The notes below the pieces were generated by a model that saw only the letters and a list, made by a program, of their open reading frames with translations, was not told the DNA's origin and made no database searches. The translations under genes were made by a program, and so were the position numbers. Shown piece after piece: positions 53,294 through 62,623 of a DNA stretch of 64,000 nt. The stretch lies in contig FZPE01000001.1 in the NCBI GenBank assembly GCA_900188465.1, forward strand, positions 1,116,001 through 1,180,000, given 5' to 3'. Source of the stretch: Micrococcales bacterium KH10. GTDB lineage: Bacteria; Actinomycetota; Actinomycetes; Actinomycetales; Cellulomonadaceae. Within the stretch, counting starts at the first letter, position 1. Each line of letters opens with the position of its first letter.

Positions 53294-53313
53294 CTCGCAT
53301 AGTTGAAGGTGAT

Positions 53314-53359
53314 GTGAAACGCGGGTCTACACTGGCCTGCGGCCAGACCCGCGTTTCAC
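53314..53359 (+). terminator. Terminator after metY
   Basis: Perfect 15-bp inverted repeat (53314-53328 / 53345-53359, arm GTGAAACGCGGGTCT) with a 16-nt loop containing GGCC/GGCC. It lies between co-directional metY and metX, so metX probably also has its own promoter. Confidence 0.8.
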
Positions 53360-53380
53360 ACCACCAACTGCCGCCATATC

Positions 53381-53416
53381 GTCTCGTTGGCACATAACGG
53401 ACCGAGCCACCGAGAC
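53381..53416 (+). promoter_or_regulatory. Hairpin in the metX leader
   Basis: GTCTCG-T-TGG (53381-53390) pairs with CCA-C-CGAGAC (53407-53416) apart from one mismatch, and CATATCG is repeated directly on both sides (53375 and 53421 areas). The structure is 38 bases before the metX start. No function can be assigned. Confidence 0.35.
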
Positions 53417-53454
53417 AAGACATATCGGACACCACCGCGTAGATTGGTGACATA

Positions 53455-54672
53455 GTGACGAACCCGCCCGAGCGCCCTTCGGCGTCAAAGCCTCACCGCG
53501 CACCGCGCCGCACCACCCAGCGGCCGCTGCCGGTCACTGGCGCATGGCGTGAAGGCGACCCAGTGGGCATGCGGCAATTCGTCAATCTTGGCCCGCTCGC
53601 ACTTGAGTCCGGCTCGTCCCTGCCCGAAGTCACCATGGCTTACGAATCCTGGGGCACCCTCAACGAATCTGGTACCAACGCCGTTCTCGTCCTGCACGCC
53701 TTGACCGGTGACAGCCACGTCACCGGCGAAGCAAGTGAAGGCCACCCGACACCGGGCTGGTGGTCCGAGATGATCGGACCGGGTTGCCCCATCGACACCG
53801 ACCGTTTCTACGTCGTCAGCCCCAATATGCTCGGTGGATGCCAAGGCAGCACCGGACCCTCCAGCCTGGATCCGGCTGGCCGGGAGTGGGGCAGCCGGTT
53901 CCCGCGCGTGACTGTGCGCGACCAAGTCGAAGCCGAAATCGCACTGACCAAGGCACTCGGCATCTCCCGATGGCAGTTGGTCATCGGCGCGTCCATGGGC
54001 GGCCTGCGCGTCCTGGAATGGGCTCTGATGGGACCGGCGGCAGGCGTCGAAGTCGAGTCCATCGCGCCCATCGCCTGCTCCCCGCAGTTCACCGGTGACC
54101 AGATCGCCTGGAGTCACCCCCAACTCGGCGCCATTCGCGCTGACGCCAACTTCCGCGGCGGCGACTATTACAACCAGCCACCCGGACAAGGACCACACGT
54201 CGGTCTCGGTATCGCCCGGCAGATCGCACACATCACTTATCGCAGCGCGACCGAACTCGACACCAGGTTTGCGCGTCTGCCCCAAGGCGCCGAGGAACCG
54301 CTGCACGGTGGCCGATTCGCGGTCCAGTCATATCTGGACCACCACGCCAACAAGTTGGCCGTTCGATTCGATGCCAACAGTTACATCGTGCTGACCGAAG
54401 CAATGCTCACCCACGACATCGGTCGCGACCGCGGCGGGGTGGCCGCCGCCCTAGAATCGATCAAGAGCCGCGCGCTGGTCGTCGGAGTCGATTCTGACCG
54501 CCTTTTCCCGGTGGGCCACTCCATCGATATGGCCCGACGGATCCCTCACGCTGACGAATGCGCCATCTTGCACTCGAATTACGGACACGACGGCTTCCTC
54601 ATTGAATTCGATCAACTCGCCCCGCTAGTGTCGAATTTCCTAACCTCGGTTATCAGCAAAGTCAATCAGTGA
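53455..54672 (+). CDS. metX: Homoserine O-acetyltransferase
   Basis: Alpha/beta-hydrolase-fold enzyme transferring acetyl from acetyl-CoA to homoserine; 405 residues from GTG 53455. The nucleophile Ser is in VIGASMGGLRVLEWA, the oxyanion region in VLVLHALTGDSHV, and the catalytic Asp and His in VGVDSDRLFPVGHS and NYGHDGFLIEF. SPNMLGGCQGSTGPSS is typical of MetX. An extended basic N-terminus (~25 residues) precedes the core. Works directly with MetY. Confidence 0.96.
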   Translation: MTNPPERPSASKPHRAPRRTTQRPLPVTGAWREGDPVGMRQFVNLGPLALESGSSLPEVTMAYESWGTLNESGTNAVLVLHALTGDSHVTGEASEGHPTPGWWSEMIGPGCPIDTDRFYVVSPNMLGGCQGSTGPSSLDPAGREWGSRFPRVTVRDQVEAEIALTKALGISRWQLVIGASMGGLRVLEWALMGPAAGVEVESIAPIACSPQFTGDQIAWSHPQLGAIRADANFRGGDYYNQPPGQGPHVGLGIARQIAHITYRSATELDTRFARLPQGAEEPLHGGRFAVQSYLDHHANKLAVRFDANSYIVLTEAMLTHDIGRDRGGVAAALESIKSRALVVGVDSDRLFPVGHSIDMARRIPHADECAILHSNYGHDGFLIEFDQLAPLVSNFLTSVISKVNQ

Positions 54673-54703
54673 CTGAATAGTTCATACGGCGAAGGGCGAA
54701 GTC

Positions 54704-55462
54704 ATGCGCACGACGTTCGACGAGATTGTTCCGGCGTTTTCCACGAGTTGGCTCACCCTGGATACCTGGCTCACTGAGAACGAGCGCGTTCTCCATGTCT
54801 ACGGTGCAGCCGACAGTTCACTGCCCGGCTGGAGCCGGATTGAACTCGTCGCTCATCTCGCCCGTGCCTTCGACGCTCTCGTCATCTGTGAACCAGCACC
54901 CGAAGGCACCGTTCCGCTCTCACTCGCGGAATATTTGGGCACTTACCCATCACGAGCAGCACAGATACTAGAAGTCACGCAGAATCTTGCCGCCACCCAT
55001 CAAGACAACCTGCTTCAAGTCGTGCGCACCAGCGCCACGAACGCTCTTGAGAATCTCAACCGGCTGATAGCGGCCGCGGCTGACAGTGGTCTGGGCGATC
55101 CGGGCGACCTTGTGGTGCAGGCCCGGCGCGGCCCGATTCTGCTCCGTGACATGGTCGTGTCACGGCTGATCGAGGTCGTTGTGCACACCTACGATCTGGT
55201 GAACTCATTCAACGGGCTCATCGATAGCCGCGGCGATGCTCGTCCATTGGACCACGATGCGGAACGTATCGTCGCCAACGAGTTGCTGCGCATTGTGATC
55301 ACCCGCGGCGGTTGGCAGTTGACCGTGGCGGACCCGTCATTGTGGATTGCGTTGGCCACCGGACGGCAGCCGTATGATGTCGATGCCTTGGCGCGAGCGC
55401 TTGAACCAGTGTTCACATCGGATTCAGTGCCCGATCTGGGCAGGATGCTGCCATTGCTCTAG
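54704..55462 (+). CDS. Mycothiol-dependent maleylpyruvate isomerase-like (DinB-fold) protein
   Basis: 252 residues. The N-terminal helical DinB-like domain has GWSRIELVAHLARAFDAL, and RDMVVSRLIEVVVHTYDLVNS carries the second metal-ligand cluster (His, Glu, His) of the TIGR03083/MDMPI family. The C-terminal part (~190-252) resembles the small alpha/beta domain common in actinobacterial members. Members use mycothiol in isomerisation or S-transfer; the exact reaction here is unknown. Lies 31 bp after metX, possibly co-transcribed. Confidence 0.75.
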   Translation: MRTTFDEIVPAFSTSWLTLDTWLTENERVLHVYGAADSSLPGWSRIELVAHLARAFDALVICEPAPEGTVPLSLAEYLGTYPSRAAQILEVTQNLAATHQDNLLQVVRTSATNALENLNRLIAAAADSGLGDPGDLVVQARRGPILLRDMVVSRLIEVVVHTYDLVNSFNGLIDSRGDARPLDHDAERIVANELLRIVITRGGWQLTVADPSLWIALATGRQPYDVDALARALEPVFTSDSVPDLGRMLPLL

Positions 55463-55472
55463 GCCGCACCGG

Positions 55473-57002
55473 CTACCCGAAAATCTCCTGCCAGGCCTCT
55501 GCCAAGGTCGGACCGCGCTCGCCGATTCGCCATACATCCCAACCGTCGATGCTCGACGACAAGGTCCCTGCCACCGCTTTCGCAGCACGAGTCGGACTAG
55601 TGAAGGTCAAACCTGAATCAGTCGTGATGGTGCCGCTCGGATCCAGCATCGCGACAAGAGGCTTATCGCTGTTGGACGGCTGCCATACCAACGGCACCGT
55701 GGACTCGAGTTCGGCACACAGTGACTTGAGATCACGTTGTTGCTGCGTGCCGATACCGCTCACAATCGACTCGGCCGACCGCCCGGAAACAGCTGCTTCA
55801 AGTGCCACCGTGCGCACCGCAAGGCTGCGCGCCGGGGGACGATTGTCTTTATTCGCCGGACGCGGCAGCACGGTACGTGGCAACGCCCTCTTACCTGACT
55901 CAACAATCGGGATCTCGGTGGTGATGGTCAGCGGTTCGGCACGCCGTTGCGGGTGCAACTCTGGCTTCTCGGTACCGGCTGATTCACTCGGTGCCGATTG
56001 GGGCTCAATCGGTTGAGCACTGGCCGTCGGCTGCGGCTTAGCCTGCGGTTCAGCAGGTGGTGTGGCGGCTGGGCTCGGTGGCGATGGCTCTGCGCCGACC
56101 TGAGATTGTGCACCAAAAGTCGGTTGTGGTGCCGATGGACTGTCCGCCGGAACGGGTGGCGAAGGCAGATGCGGGTTGGCCGGTGGAGCAACCGACGCTT
56201 GCGGTGGAACCTGCACTGGCGCCGTTGACGACGGTGCTGCAGCAGTAGCCGACTTGGTAGGGGCAGGAGCGGTGGGCGCGGGTTGAACTGGTACCGTCTG
56301 CCGCGGCGTTGGAGTTGGAGCCGGCTGTACAGGTGTGGGAGTCGATGGCGGCTGCCCACCTGTGGCACGGTCGCGCACTTGTTGTACCACCCGATTTACG
56401 ACCTGCGCCGTCAGCGGAAGGACTTCCACAATGCCGCCGCTGCCGTGCAGAAATCGCATCGCACCATGGGAATCTGGATCGACATCGCCGCATACAATCA
56501 CCAGTCGCGCATTGGTCGAGGGCAGGGCGATTCGAGCTGAAGTGTCCCGGTCCTCGCCGTAGAAGTTGGCCACAGCGAACTCGAATTCAAGCGATCCGCC
56601 CGGGTAATGCTCCGCGATTTGCGTGCGCGTCAGGTAACCGAATCGTCCCGTACACATGATCGCGTCTAAGATTCCCTGCGGCGTCAGCCGATACGCCACT
56701 GTGACGACGACCTGGCGCCCTTGTTTGTCCAGTGCCACCACGGCAGGCAGTTTGTGATGTCCGTCTGAGGCGATGCCTGCTGCCGACCACACTGTGAGCA
56801 ACGGTTCCTGAAGCAGCACAGCCGCATGTTGCGCCAGAAGTGCTCGTACCCGGGTCTCGAACTCGGTAATTTCCCCGGCGAGCGCCTCCTGCGCTTGTGT
56901 CTGACTCATGTGAACGGAATCTGCCGCCTGAGGCACTGCCGAGGACTGCGGCGCGGGAGCGACACCGGGTCCCCGACGAGATGCACCTTCGACATTAGCC
57001 AT
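55473..57002 (-). CDS. Multidomain protein with a C-terminal RAMA-like domain
   Basis: 509 residues from ATG 57002 (MANVEG); the frame is open to 57089. Residues ~45-170 form an alpha/beta domain (LPAVVALDKQGRQVVVTVAYRL, then LTPQGILDAIMCTGRFGYL) resembling a degenerate PD-(D/E)XK nuclease fold; where an active enzyme would have E-x-K there is T-V-A. A ~110-residue Pro/Thr/Ala-rich linker follows. The last ~85 residues (AMLDPSGTITTDSGLTFTSP and GWDVWRIGERGPTLAE) fit the RAMA pattern, proposed to read modified DNA. No restriction or methylase gene is adjacent. Domain calls are by eye. Confidence 0.6.
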   Translation of the reverse strand: MANVEGASRRGPGVAPAPQSSAVPQAADSVHMSQTQAQEALAGEITEFETRVRALLAQHAAVLLQEPLLTVWSAAGIASDGHHKLPAVVALDKQGRQVVVTVAYRLTPQGILDAIMCTGRFGYLTRTQIAEHYPGGSLEFEFAVANFYGEDRDTSARIALPSTNARLVIVCGDVDPDSHGAMRFLHGSGGIVEVLPLTAQVVNRVVQQVRDRATGGQPPSTPTPVQPAPTPTPRQTVPVQPAPTAPAPTKSATAAAPSSTAPVQVPPQASVAPPANPHLPSPPVPADSPSAPQPTFGAQSQVGAEPSPPSPAATPPAEPQAKPQPTASAQPIEPQSAPSESAGTEKPELHPQRRAEPLTITTEIPIVESGKRALPRTVLPRPANKDNRPPARSLAVRTVALEAAVSGRSAESIVSGIGTQQQRDLKSLCAELESTVPLVWQPSNSDKPLVAMLDPSGTITTDSGLTFTSPTRAAKAVAGTLSSSIDGWDVWRIGERGPTLAEAWQEIFG

Positions 57003-57141
57003 AGGTGAATGGTAAGTGGCATTAGGCAATCCCGAAAGCCGAACGGCAGAATTCCCTGCCGTAGCCGGATAACGGCGGCAACGGCACATATTGATCTGGT
57101 GGCGTCAGTGGCTCTTGCGGTACAGCCGATACACCGAACTG

Positions 57142-57654
57142 CTAGGTCTCCACACCCGATACTTTTTTCGCGCACATTTGGCGTAATCCGATACGGTCAT
57201 CCGGGTCCAGCGCACCGAGCAGTGCGTCAGTGATGCCCTCCAGTGCTTCGAGTTGGTCAGAGGTGAGTCGATCAATGACAAGTTCTCTGACGCTCTCGAC
57301 ATGAGTCGGCGCCGCGGCGACAACAGCCTGCCAGCCTTCTTCCGTCAGGGTAGCCAGGGTAACCCGCCGGTCGAGCGGGCTGGGGGCGCGGCGCACGTAA
57401 CCGCGCTGCTCCAGTCGCGTTACGACATGGGACAACCGTGGCAGTGTGGCGCTGGTGCGCGCTGCCAACTCGGTCATCTTCAGGGTGCGTTCGGGAGCTT
57501 CGGATAGTTGCGCGAGGGTGATGTAGTCGTAGTGGTTCAGCCCGTGGGCACGTTGCAGCGGCTGATCAAGCGCACCGGGTAGCAATTCAGCGATGGCTTC
57601 AAGTTTCACCCAGGCACCAAGTTCCTGTGCCGAAAGCCAACGTGTCTCACCCAT
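57142..57654 (-). CDS. MarR-family transcriptional regulator
   Basis: 170 residues. The winged helix is MTELAARTSATLPRLSHVVTRLEQRGYVRRAPSPLDRRVTLATLTEEG. No regulated Cys stands out in the first helix (one Cys near the C-terminus), so sensing by oxidation is not obvious. A perfect palindrome lies 15 bp before the start, so it should repress itself. The same sequence occurs before the Rossmann oxidoreductase at 32630, which points to a shared regulon. Confidence 0.9.
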   Translation of the reverse strand: MGETRWLSAQELGAWVKLEAIAELLPGALDQPLQRAHGLNHYDYITLAQLSEAPERTLKMTELAARTSATLPRLSHVVTRLEQRGYVRRAPSPLDRRVTLATLTEEGWQAVVAAAPTHVESVRELVIDRLTSDQLEALEGITDALLGALDPDDRIGLRQMCAKKVSGVET

Positions 57655-57668
57655 GGCACCATCCTACC

Positions 57669-57690
57669 TTTAGTTGCATCAACAACTAAA
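57669..57690. promoter_or_regulatory. MarR operator upstream of the MarR gene
   Basis: Palindrome with 8-bp arms TTTAGTTG and CAACTAAA around CATCAA. It contains TTGCATCAACAACTAA, matching the TTGYATCWACAACYAA sites at 32542-32561 and 32574-32596. Confidence 0.8.
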
Positions 57691-57893
57691 CGCCTGCTCG
57701 CACCTGCACTATGTTTCGTGAACCGTCGCACAATTCGTGAACTTGCCTAGTACGCGAGGGTGGTTCGCGAAAATGCCGACGGTGTACGGGTTTGGAGACG
57801 GCTTACGGTCGGGCGATCTCGATCCTTCGGCGGGCTCAAGGGCGCGGGCGCTTCGCTATCCATCCATCGATTCGTAGCACTCCGCCGATCTGC

Positions 57894-60827
57894 CTAGTCG
57901 AGCCGCTCCGCAATCAACTCTGAAAGCGTCTTGCCGTCGACACCCATCAGGTCGGTTGCCTGCGTCCGGCAAGAGAACCCGTCAGCCAAATAGATGTCGC
58001 CCTCTTCGGCAGCGCGCAGGGCTGGCAGCAGGGCATTTTCGGCGACTTGCACCGACACATCGTAGTGACCCTTTTCCATGCCGAAGTTTCCGGCCAAACC
58101 ACAGCATCCCGAAAGCATGGTCAACTTCGCGCCGGCGGCGCGCAGCAGTTTCTCGTCCGGGCCGAATCCCATCACTGAGTGGTGGTGGCAGTGCGGCTGT
58201 ACCACAGCGGTCACATCTGACAGGTCCGGCATCTGCCAGGTTTCGGCTGGACCGACTGGTGCTGGCGCACTGAGCAGTTCAGCCAGGGTCATGGTCTGCT
58301 TTGCCACCGCGATAGCCCGCGGGTCATCCGGGTGCAGTTCCAGCAGGTCGGAGCGCAGCACACCGGTACACGACGGTTCGAGGCCGATGATCGGCATACC
58401 CGCGACAGCGAACGGACCAAGCACCTGCAAAAGCTGTTCTTGTTTCTTGCGGGCACCATTGAGCTGACCGGTCGAGATCCAGGTCAGACCGCAGCAGGCC
58501 TCACCGCCGGGCACGATCACGTCATAGCCGGCGGCATCAAGTACCTTCAGCGCTGCCTGCGGCACCCGCGGGGTCATGGAGTCGGAGAACGAGTCTGCCC
58601 ACAACACCACTTTGGTACGCGTCGCCGGTTGCGCGTCGGGTGAGGACGAGGCCACCTCGCCCGAACGCTTCGCCGCCACTGTAACGGGCAGGTCCTGCTG
58701 CTTCTTCACCCATGACCTAAACGGTGTCTTGGCGAAGTCCACCATCTTGCGACGCGGATCCATGCCGCCGCTCCACATCACTGCCTTCGTGATGGGTCGA
58801 ATACCCATGACTGTGTTGACCACCGCTGCGAGCGGAGCCCAACTGGACACCAGGCGCGCCCAGCGCGGGAGCCAACCCAGGATGTAATGGTTGATCGGGC
58901 GGAGTTTCTTCTCGTACTTGCGGTGGATGACCTCAGCCCGGTACGCCGCCATGTCGACACCGGCCGGACAGTCTGACGAACACGCCTTGCAGCTCAGGCA
59001 TAGGTCAAGTGCATCGGTGACCTCTGGCGCTGACCAGCCGCCGGTGATCAGTGAGCCGTTGATCATCTCCTGCAACACGCGAGCACGGCCACGCGTGACA
59101 TCTTTCTCATCCTTGGTCGCCTGATATGACGGGCACATGAACCCACCGGCTGACAGGTTGTCCGCGCGGCATTTGCCGACACCGGTGCAACGGTGTACCG
59201 CTTTGGTGAAGTCACCGCCGTCATGTTGGAAGGCGAAACCGGTGCTGCGTTGGGTGGCACGGGCCGCCGGACGGCGCAGATGGTCGTCTAACGCATCGGG
59301 CCGGACCACGACACCGGGGTTCATCACATCGTTCGGGTCGAAGAGCGCCTTGAACTGTTCGAAGACCTTGATCGCCTCGGGCGAGTACATCTTCGGCAGC
59401 AGTTCTGAGCGGGCTCGTCCATCACCGTGCTCGCCGGATAGCGAACCGCCGTGGCGGGCGACCAACTCTGCGGCATCGGTCAGGAAGCGGCGGAAGATGG
59501 TGGCGTTGTCCTCCAGGGGCAGGTTGATGCGCACGTGGATACAGCCGTCGCCGAAGTGCCCGTAAGGCACACCGTCGAGTTGGTACTCGTCTAGGAGCGC
59601 GTCGAAATCGCGCAGGTACTGCCCTAGGTTCTCCGGCAGAACCGCGGCGTCCTCCCAGCCCGGCCAGCCTTGCTCGCCGGAAGGAGTGCGACCAGCCAGC
59701 CCGGCGCCATCGGCGCGGATTCGCCACATGCGGGTGGCTTCTGGACCTGCCGGGAAGATCATCACGTGGTCGGTGTGGGCCGCCGCGGCCAGGGCCTTGG
59801 CGTTGTCCAATGCCTCTGCGGCATCGGCTCCGCCGACCTCGACCATCAGCCAGCCACTGCCTGGTGGCAGTTCGGGCACCGCGTTGTTGCCTTTGGCGCG
59901 CTTGATGATGTCGATCAGCCGGGCATCGAGTCCTTCGATGGCCAACGGCTTGCAGGCAAGCAGTGTCGGCACGTCATCGGCGGCCAGCGGCATGGTCTCG
60001 TATCCGAGCACTACCAACGTGGGTGATTTGGGAATCGGCACGAGGTTGACGGTGGCCTGCAGCATGGTGACGACCGAACCTTCGGTCCCGACGAGGGCGC
60101 GGGCGAGGTTGGATCCGTTTTCTGGCAGCAGGTGTTCGAGGGAGTATCCAGAGACCTGGCGGGAGAATCGTCCAAGTTCAGTGCGGAATAGTGCGAGGTT
60201 ACTCTGGATGAACTCGGGCAGGCCGGTGACCGTGTCGAAGCCTTGTTTATTGGCACCGGCAATATACCGCCGCCCCAGACCGTCGATCACATCGAGTTCT
60301 ACGACATTGTCGACTGTGCGACCGTAGGCGACGGCGTGCGGTCCGCAGGCGTTGTTCCCGATCATTCCACCGAGCGTCGCCCTGTTTTGGGTGGAGGGGT
60401 CCGGGCCGAAACGCAGACCGTGTGGAGCCGCCGCGATCTGCAGATCAGACATGACCACACCGGGCTGGATGACCGCGGTGCGCTCGTCCGGGTTGATCTC
60501 GAGGATTTTGTTGACGTGACGGGAGAAGTCGATGACTACGCCGGGACCGATCGAGTTTCCGGCGATTGAAGTGCCGCCGCCGCGGGTGGTCAGCGGCACA
60601 CCGGCCTCACGGATGATTTGAGTTGCGGCGATGACATCGTCGACGGACTCTGGGATCACCACGACCTGAGGCGGGATGCGGTAGTTCGAGGCGTCGGTAG
60701 AGTATTCGGCCCGGCGCAGGGTCGAGTCAGATACTTCTCCGGTGACAGCGTTGCGTAAGGCTGCGACAAGGTCAGCCGTATCCGACGCGGGCTGGGCGGC
60801 GTGAGGGGCAGGGGTTGTCAACGTCAC
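57894..60827 (-). CDS. FAD and Fe-S D-2-hydroxyacid dehydrogenase (YdiJ / D-2-hydroxyglutarate dehydrogenase-like)
   Basis: 977-residue multidomain flavoprotein. The N-terminal FAD_binding_4 domain has TTRGGGTSIAGNSIGPGVVIDFSRH; FAD-oxidase C domain follows with SLSGEHGDGRARSELLPKMY. A ferredoxin module has CTGVGKC-RADNLSAGGFMCP and CLSCKACSSDCPAGVDM, and the C-terminus carries two CCG motifs (GGEACCGLTW, SGCCGLAGNFGMEKGHYD). Fused proteins of this architecture oxidise D-lactate or D-2-hydroxyglutarate and feed electrons to the chain; the substrate cannot be fixed from sequence. Single gene with ~200 bp of plain sequence downstream. Confidence 0.9.
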   Translation of the reverse strand: MTLTTPAPHAAQPASDTADLVAALRNAVTGEVSDSTLRRAEYSTDASNYRIPPQVVVIPESVDDVIAATQIIREAGVPLTTRGGGTSIAGNSIGPGVVIDFSRHVNKILEINPDERTAVIQPGVVMSDLQIAAAPHGLRFGPDPSTQNRATLGGMIGNNACGPHAVAYGRTVDNVVELDVIDGLGRRYIAGANKQGFDTVTGLPEFIQSNLALFRTELGRFSRQVSGYSLEHLLPENGSNLARALVGTEGSVVTMLQATVNLVPIPKSPTLVVLGYETMPLAADDVPTLLACKPLAIEGLDARLIDIIKRAKGNNAVPELPPGSGWLMVEVGGADAAEALDNAKALAAAAHTDHVMIFPAGPEATRMWRIRADGAGLAGRTPSGEQGWPGWEDAAVLPENLGQYLRDFDALLDEYQLDGVPYGHFGDGCIHVRINLPLEDNATIFRRFLTDAAELVARHGGSLSGEHGDGRARSELLPKMYSPEAIKVFEQFKALFDPNDVMNPGVVVRPDALDDHLRRPAARATQRSTGFAFQHDGGDFTKAVHRCTGVGKCRADNLSAGGFMCPSYQATKDEKDVTRGRARVLQEMINGSLITGGWSAPEVTDALDLCLSCKACSSDCPAGVDMAAYRAEVIHRKYEKKLRPINHYILGWLPRWARLVSSWAPLAAVVNTVMGIRPITKAVMWSGGMDPRRKMVDFAKTPFRSWVKKQQDLPVTVAAKRSGEVASSSPDAQPATRTKVVLWADSFSDSMTPRVPQAALKVLDAAGYDVIVPGGEACCGLTWISTGQLNGARKKQEQLLQVLGPFAVAGMPIIGLEPSCTGVLRSDLLELHPDDPRAIAVAKQTMTLAELLSAPAPVGPAETWQMPDLSDVTAVVQPHCHHHSVMGFGPDEKLLRAAGAKLTMLSGCCGLAGNFGMEKGHYDVSVQVAENALLPALRAAEEGDIYLADGFSCRTQATDLMGVDGKTLSELIAERLD

Positions 60828-60908
60828 CTGGCTATTGTCCCATCTTCACAAACCTGCATTGGGACGTTCGGCACAGGCGCGCGCACCCCTGCCCCGCACA
60901 CCTACTTG

Positions 60909-61475
60909 TCAGCTGGCCGGTGGCTGATACGGCGGTTGCTGTGCGGGCGGCTGATACGGCGGTGTGGCCGGTGCCTGCTGTGGCGGGAGTGCCTGGACCG
61001 GCGGGCTGACTGGCGGACCTGCCGGTGGCGCGGCCTGCTGCGGCGGTGCGCCCATGGGCGGTGTCGCTTGCCCGGGTGGCATGCCCAACGGCGGCACAGC
61101 TTGCCCCGGTGGCTGTCCCAGAGGCGGCACGGCCTGCTGAGTCTGCGGATTGTTCGCATCTGGGATTCGTGGTTCCGGCCACAGTTTGGTCAGTGGAATG
61201 TTCGCGTTGGCGTCTTGCTCGTTGCGTCCACTGATCGTCGATGATTTCAAACCGCGGCGGGATTGCACTCGCACATCAGTGGTCTTGAGGTCATGGACCT
61301 CAGCGTGAATGTGCTCCTCGTACTTGAACCGTGCATTGGAGTTTCGGTAGTAGTTGTGCACCAGCCAGTACATACCGATACCCACCACAACTGGCAGGAT
61401 GAATATCAGGACAGTGCCATCACCCTCGCTGGATGAATCAGCGAGGTGGAGCACCTGAGCGAGCATCTCGGTCAT
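60909..61475 (-). CDS. Single-pass membrane protein with Pro/Gln-rich tail (YdjH-like position)
   Basis: 188 residues: one helix near the N-terminus (VLIFILPVVVGIGMYWLVH, about 22-40), a ~60-residue charged segment, then ~85 residues of Pro/Gln/Ala repeats (PPLGQPPGQAVPPLGMPPGQ and variants). The start overlaps the zinc-ribbon gene by four bases. It is the third gene of an SPFH / zinc-ribbon / membrane protein operon, as ydjI-ydjG-ydjH genes group in Bacillus. Function is inferred only from that context. Confidence 0.7.
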   Translation of the reverse strand: MTEMLAQVLHLADSSSEGDGTVLIFILPVVVGIGMYWLVHNYYRNSNARFKYEEHIHAEVHDLKTTDVRVQSRRGLKSSTISGRNEQDANANIPLTKLWPEPRIPDANNPQTQQAVPPLGQPPGQAVPPLGMPPGQATPPMGAPPQQAAPPAGPPVSPPVQALPPQQAPATPPYQPPAQQPPYQPPAS

Positions 61476-62623
61476 AGCATGACCACCGCCAATCCAATTC
61501 CGAATGTCACGAGGGCCGCACCCAACGAGTACATGGCCAGTTTGAACCGGTTGACCGGGACGGAGCCCATGGTGGCTCCGGTGCGACCGTTGACCGCGAT
61601 GTAGTGCAGGAACTCGTTGTTATCGCCGTGGTTCTCGTAGTACGAGTACAGCCAGATTGGCGCTGCCATCGACATGTAGCGCACTCCCTTGACTCCTACA
61701 GCACCGGACTTCCAGGACACGCCTCGTCCATACTGTCTCAACGACGGGCGGATCATGGCCGATCCCAGACCGAAGATCATCCGACCGACGGCGCCGGATA
61801 GATCGTCGACATCGAGGTCGCGGCGCTCTGAGGTGTAGCCGCCCAGATAGTTCGCGTTGTACTGGACCGCTTGCTTGGTGTCGAAGGGCAGCACTGCGTT
61901 GATGACGTTCGACGTGTCACGAGCACCAGCTTTTCCGAGGCGCCGGGCCGATGATTCGACAGTGGCATCGTCAACGGCCAACTCGAACTCACGTGCCACG
62001 TGATACACATCGGCGTCATAGCGTGTCTCGCTGCGGTTCTCGCCGACTTTGACGGTGTAGCGGCGGGTTTGGATCTCACCCTCGCCTTGCATCTTGATGT
62101 CAGCAAGCGCGTCGGCGACGATGTACGGCATGTACACGCCCACGACGTTCTCGGGCGAGAATTCACTCCTGAAACCTTTGTGAGCGAAGAACATGCGCTT
62201 CTTCGCGAAGGCTTGCACATTCGCTACAGCTTGCTCGTGCGTGATGGAGAACGGCAACACGGCGTCCGGCACCGCGCCATTGCTCACGCGTTCGTTCAGC
62301 GACAGAACTGAACGGCACCAGTGGCAGCGAGCCTGCACGTTGAGCGCCGAGTTGATCACAACCTCTGCGCCGCAACCTTGGCATTTGAGAGTGATGACCT
62401 CAGCGGCATCAGTGGCGATGTTGCTGGCGCCACGCGAGATCGTCACTCCTTCGAGTCCTCGAATATCGGTGTCGTAGCCCAGTGCGGCTTCAGCGAATGC
62501 TTCGCTCCAGGCATGCCTGCAGAATTTGCAGGTCAGTTGACCGGTCTTTTTCGAGTACGCGATATCGGTGGAGCCACATTTTGGGCATTTATCGTGCCCG
62601 CCTACCTGACCCGTCGGTGTCAC
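61472..62623 (-). CDS. TFIIB-type zinc-ribbon membrane protein (YdjG-like)
   Basis: 383 residues. An N-terminal zinc ribbon (CPKCGSTDIAYSKKTGQL with a second CKFC pair) and a second CxxC pair set (CQGCG and CHWC, about residues 78-100) are followed by a long alpha/beta region and two C-terminal helices (IWLYSYYEN region and LAMYSLGAALVTFGIGLAVVML). It overlaps the SPFH gene by four bases. Bacillus YdjG has this domain order and acts with YdjH and YdjI in recruiting PspA to membranes. Confidence 0.82.
   Translation of the reverse strand: MTPTGQVGGHDKCPKCGSTDIAYSKKTGQLTCKFCRHAWSEAFAEAALGYDTDIRGLEGVTISRGASNIATDAAEVITLKCQGCGAEVVINSALNVQARCHWCRSVLSLNERVSNGAVPDAVLPFSITHEQAVANVQAFAKKRMFFAHKGFRSEFSPENVVGVYMPYIVADALADIKMQGEGEIQTRRYTVKVGENRSETRYDADVYHVAREFELAVDDATVESSARRLGKAGARDTSNVINAVLPFDTKQAVQYNANYLGGYTSERRDLDVDDLSGAVGRMIFGLGSAMIRPSLRQYGRGVSWKSGAVGVKGVRYMSMAAPIWLYSYYENHGDNNEFLHYIAVNGRTGATMGSVPVNRFKLAMYSLGAALVTFGIGLAVVML

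Noticed and set aside
57691-57893. Possible gene between the MarR gene and the flavoprotein
   Set aside because: No frame with a start, ribosome site and protein-like composition; taken as plain intergenic sequence.
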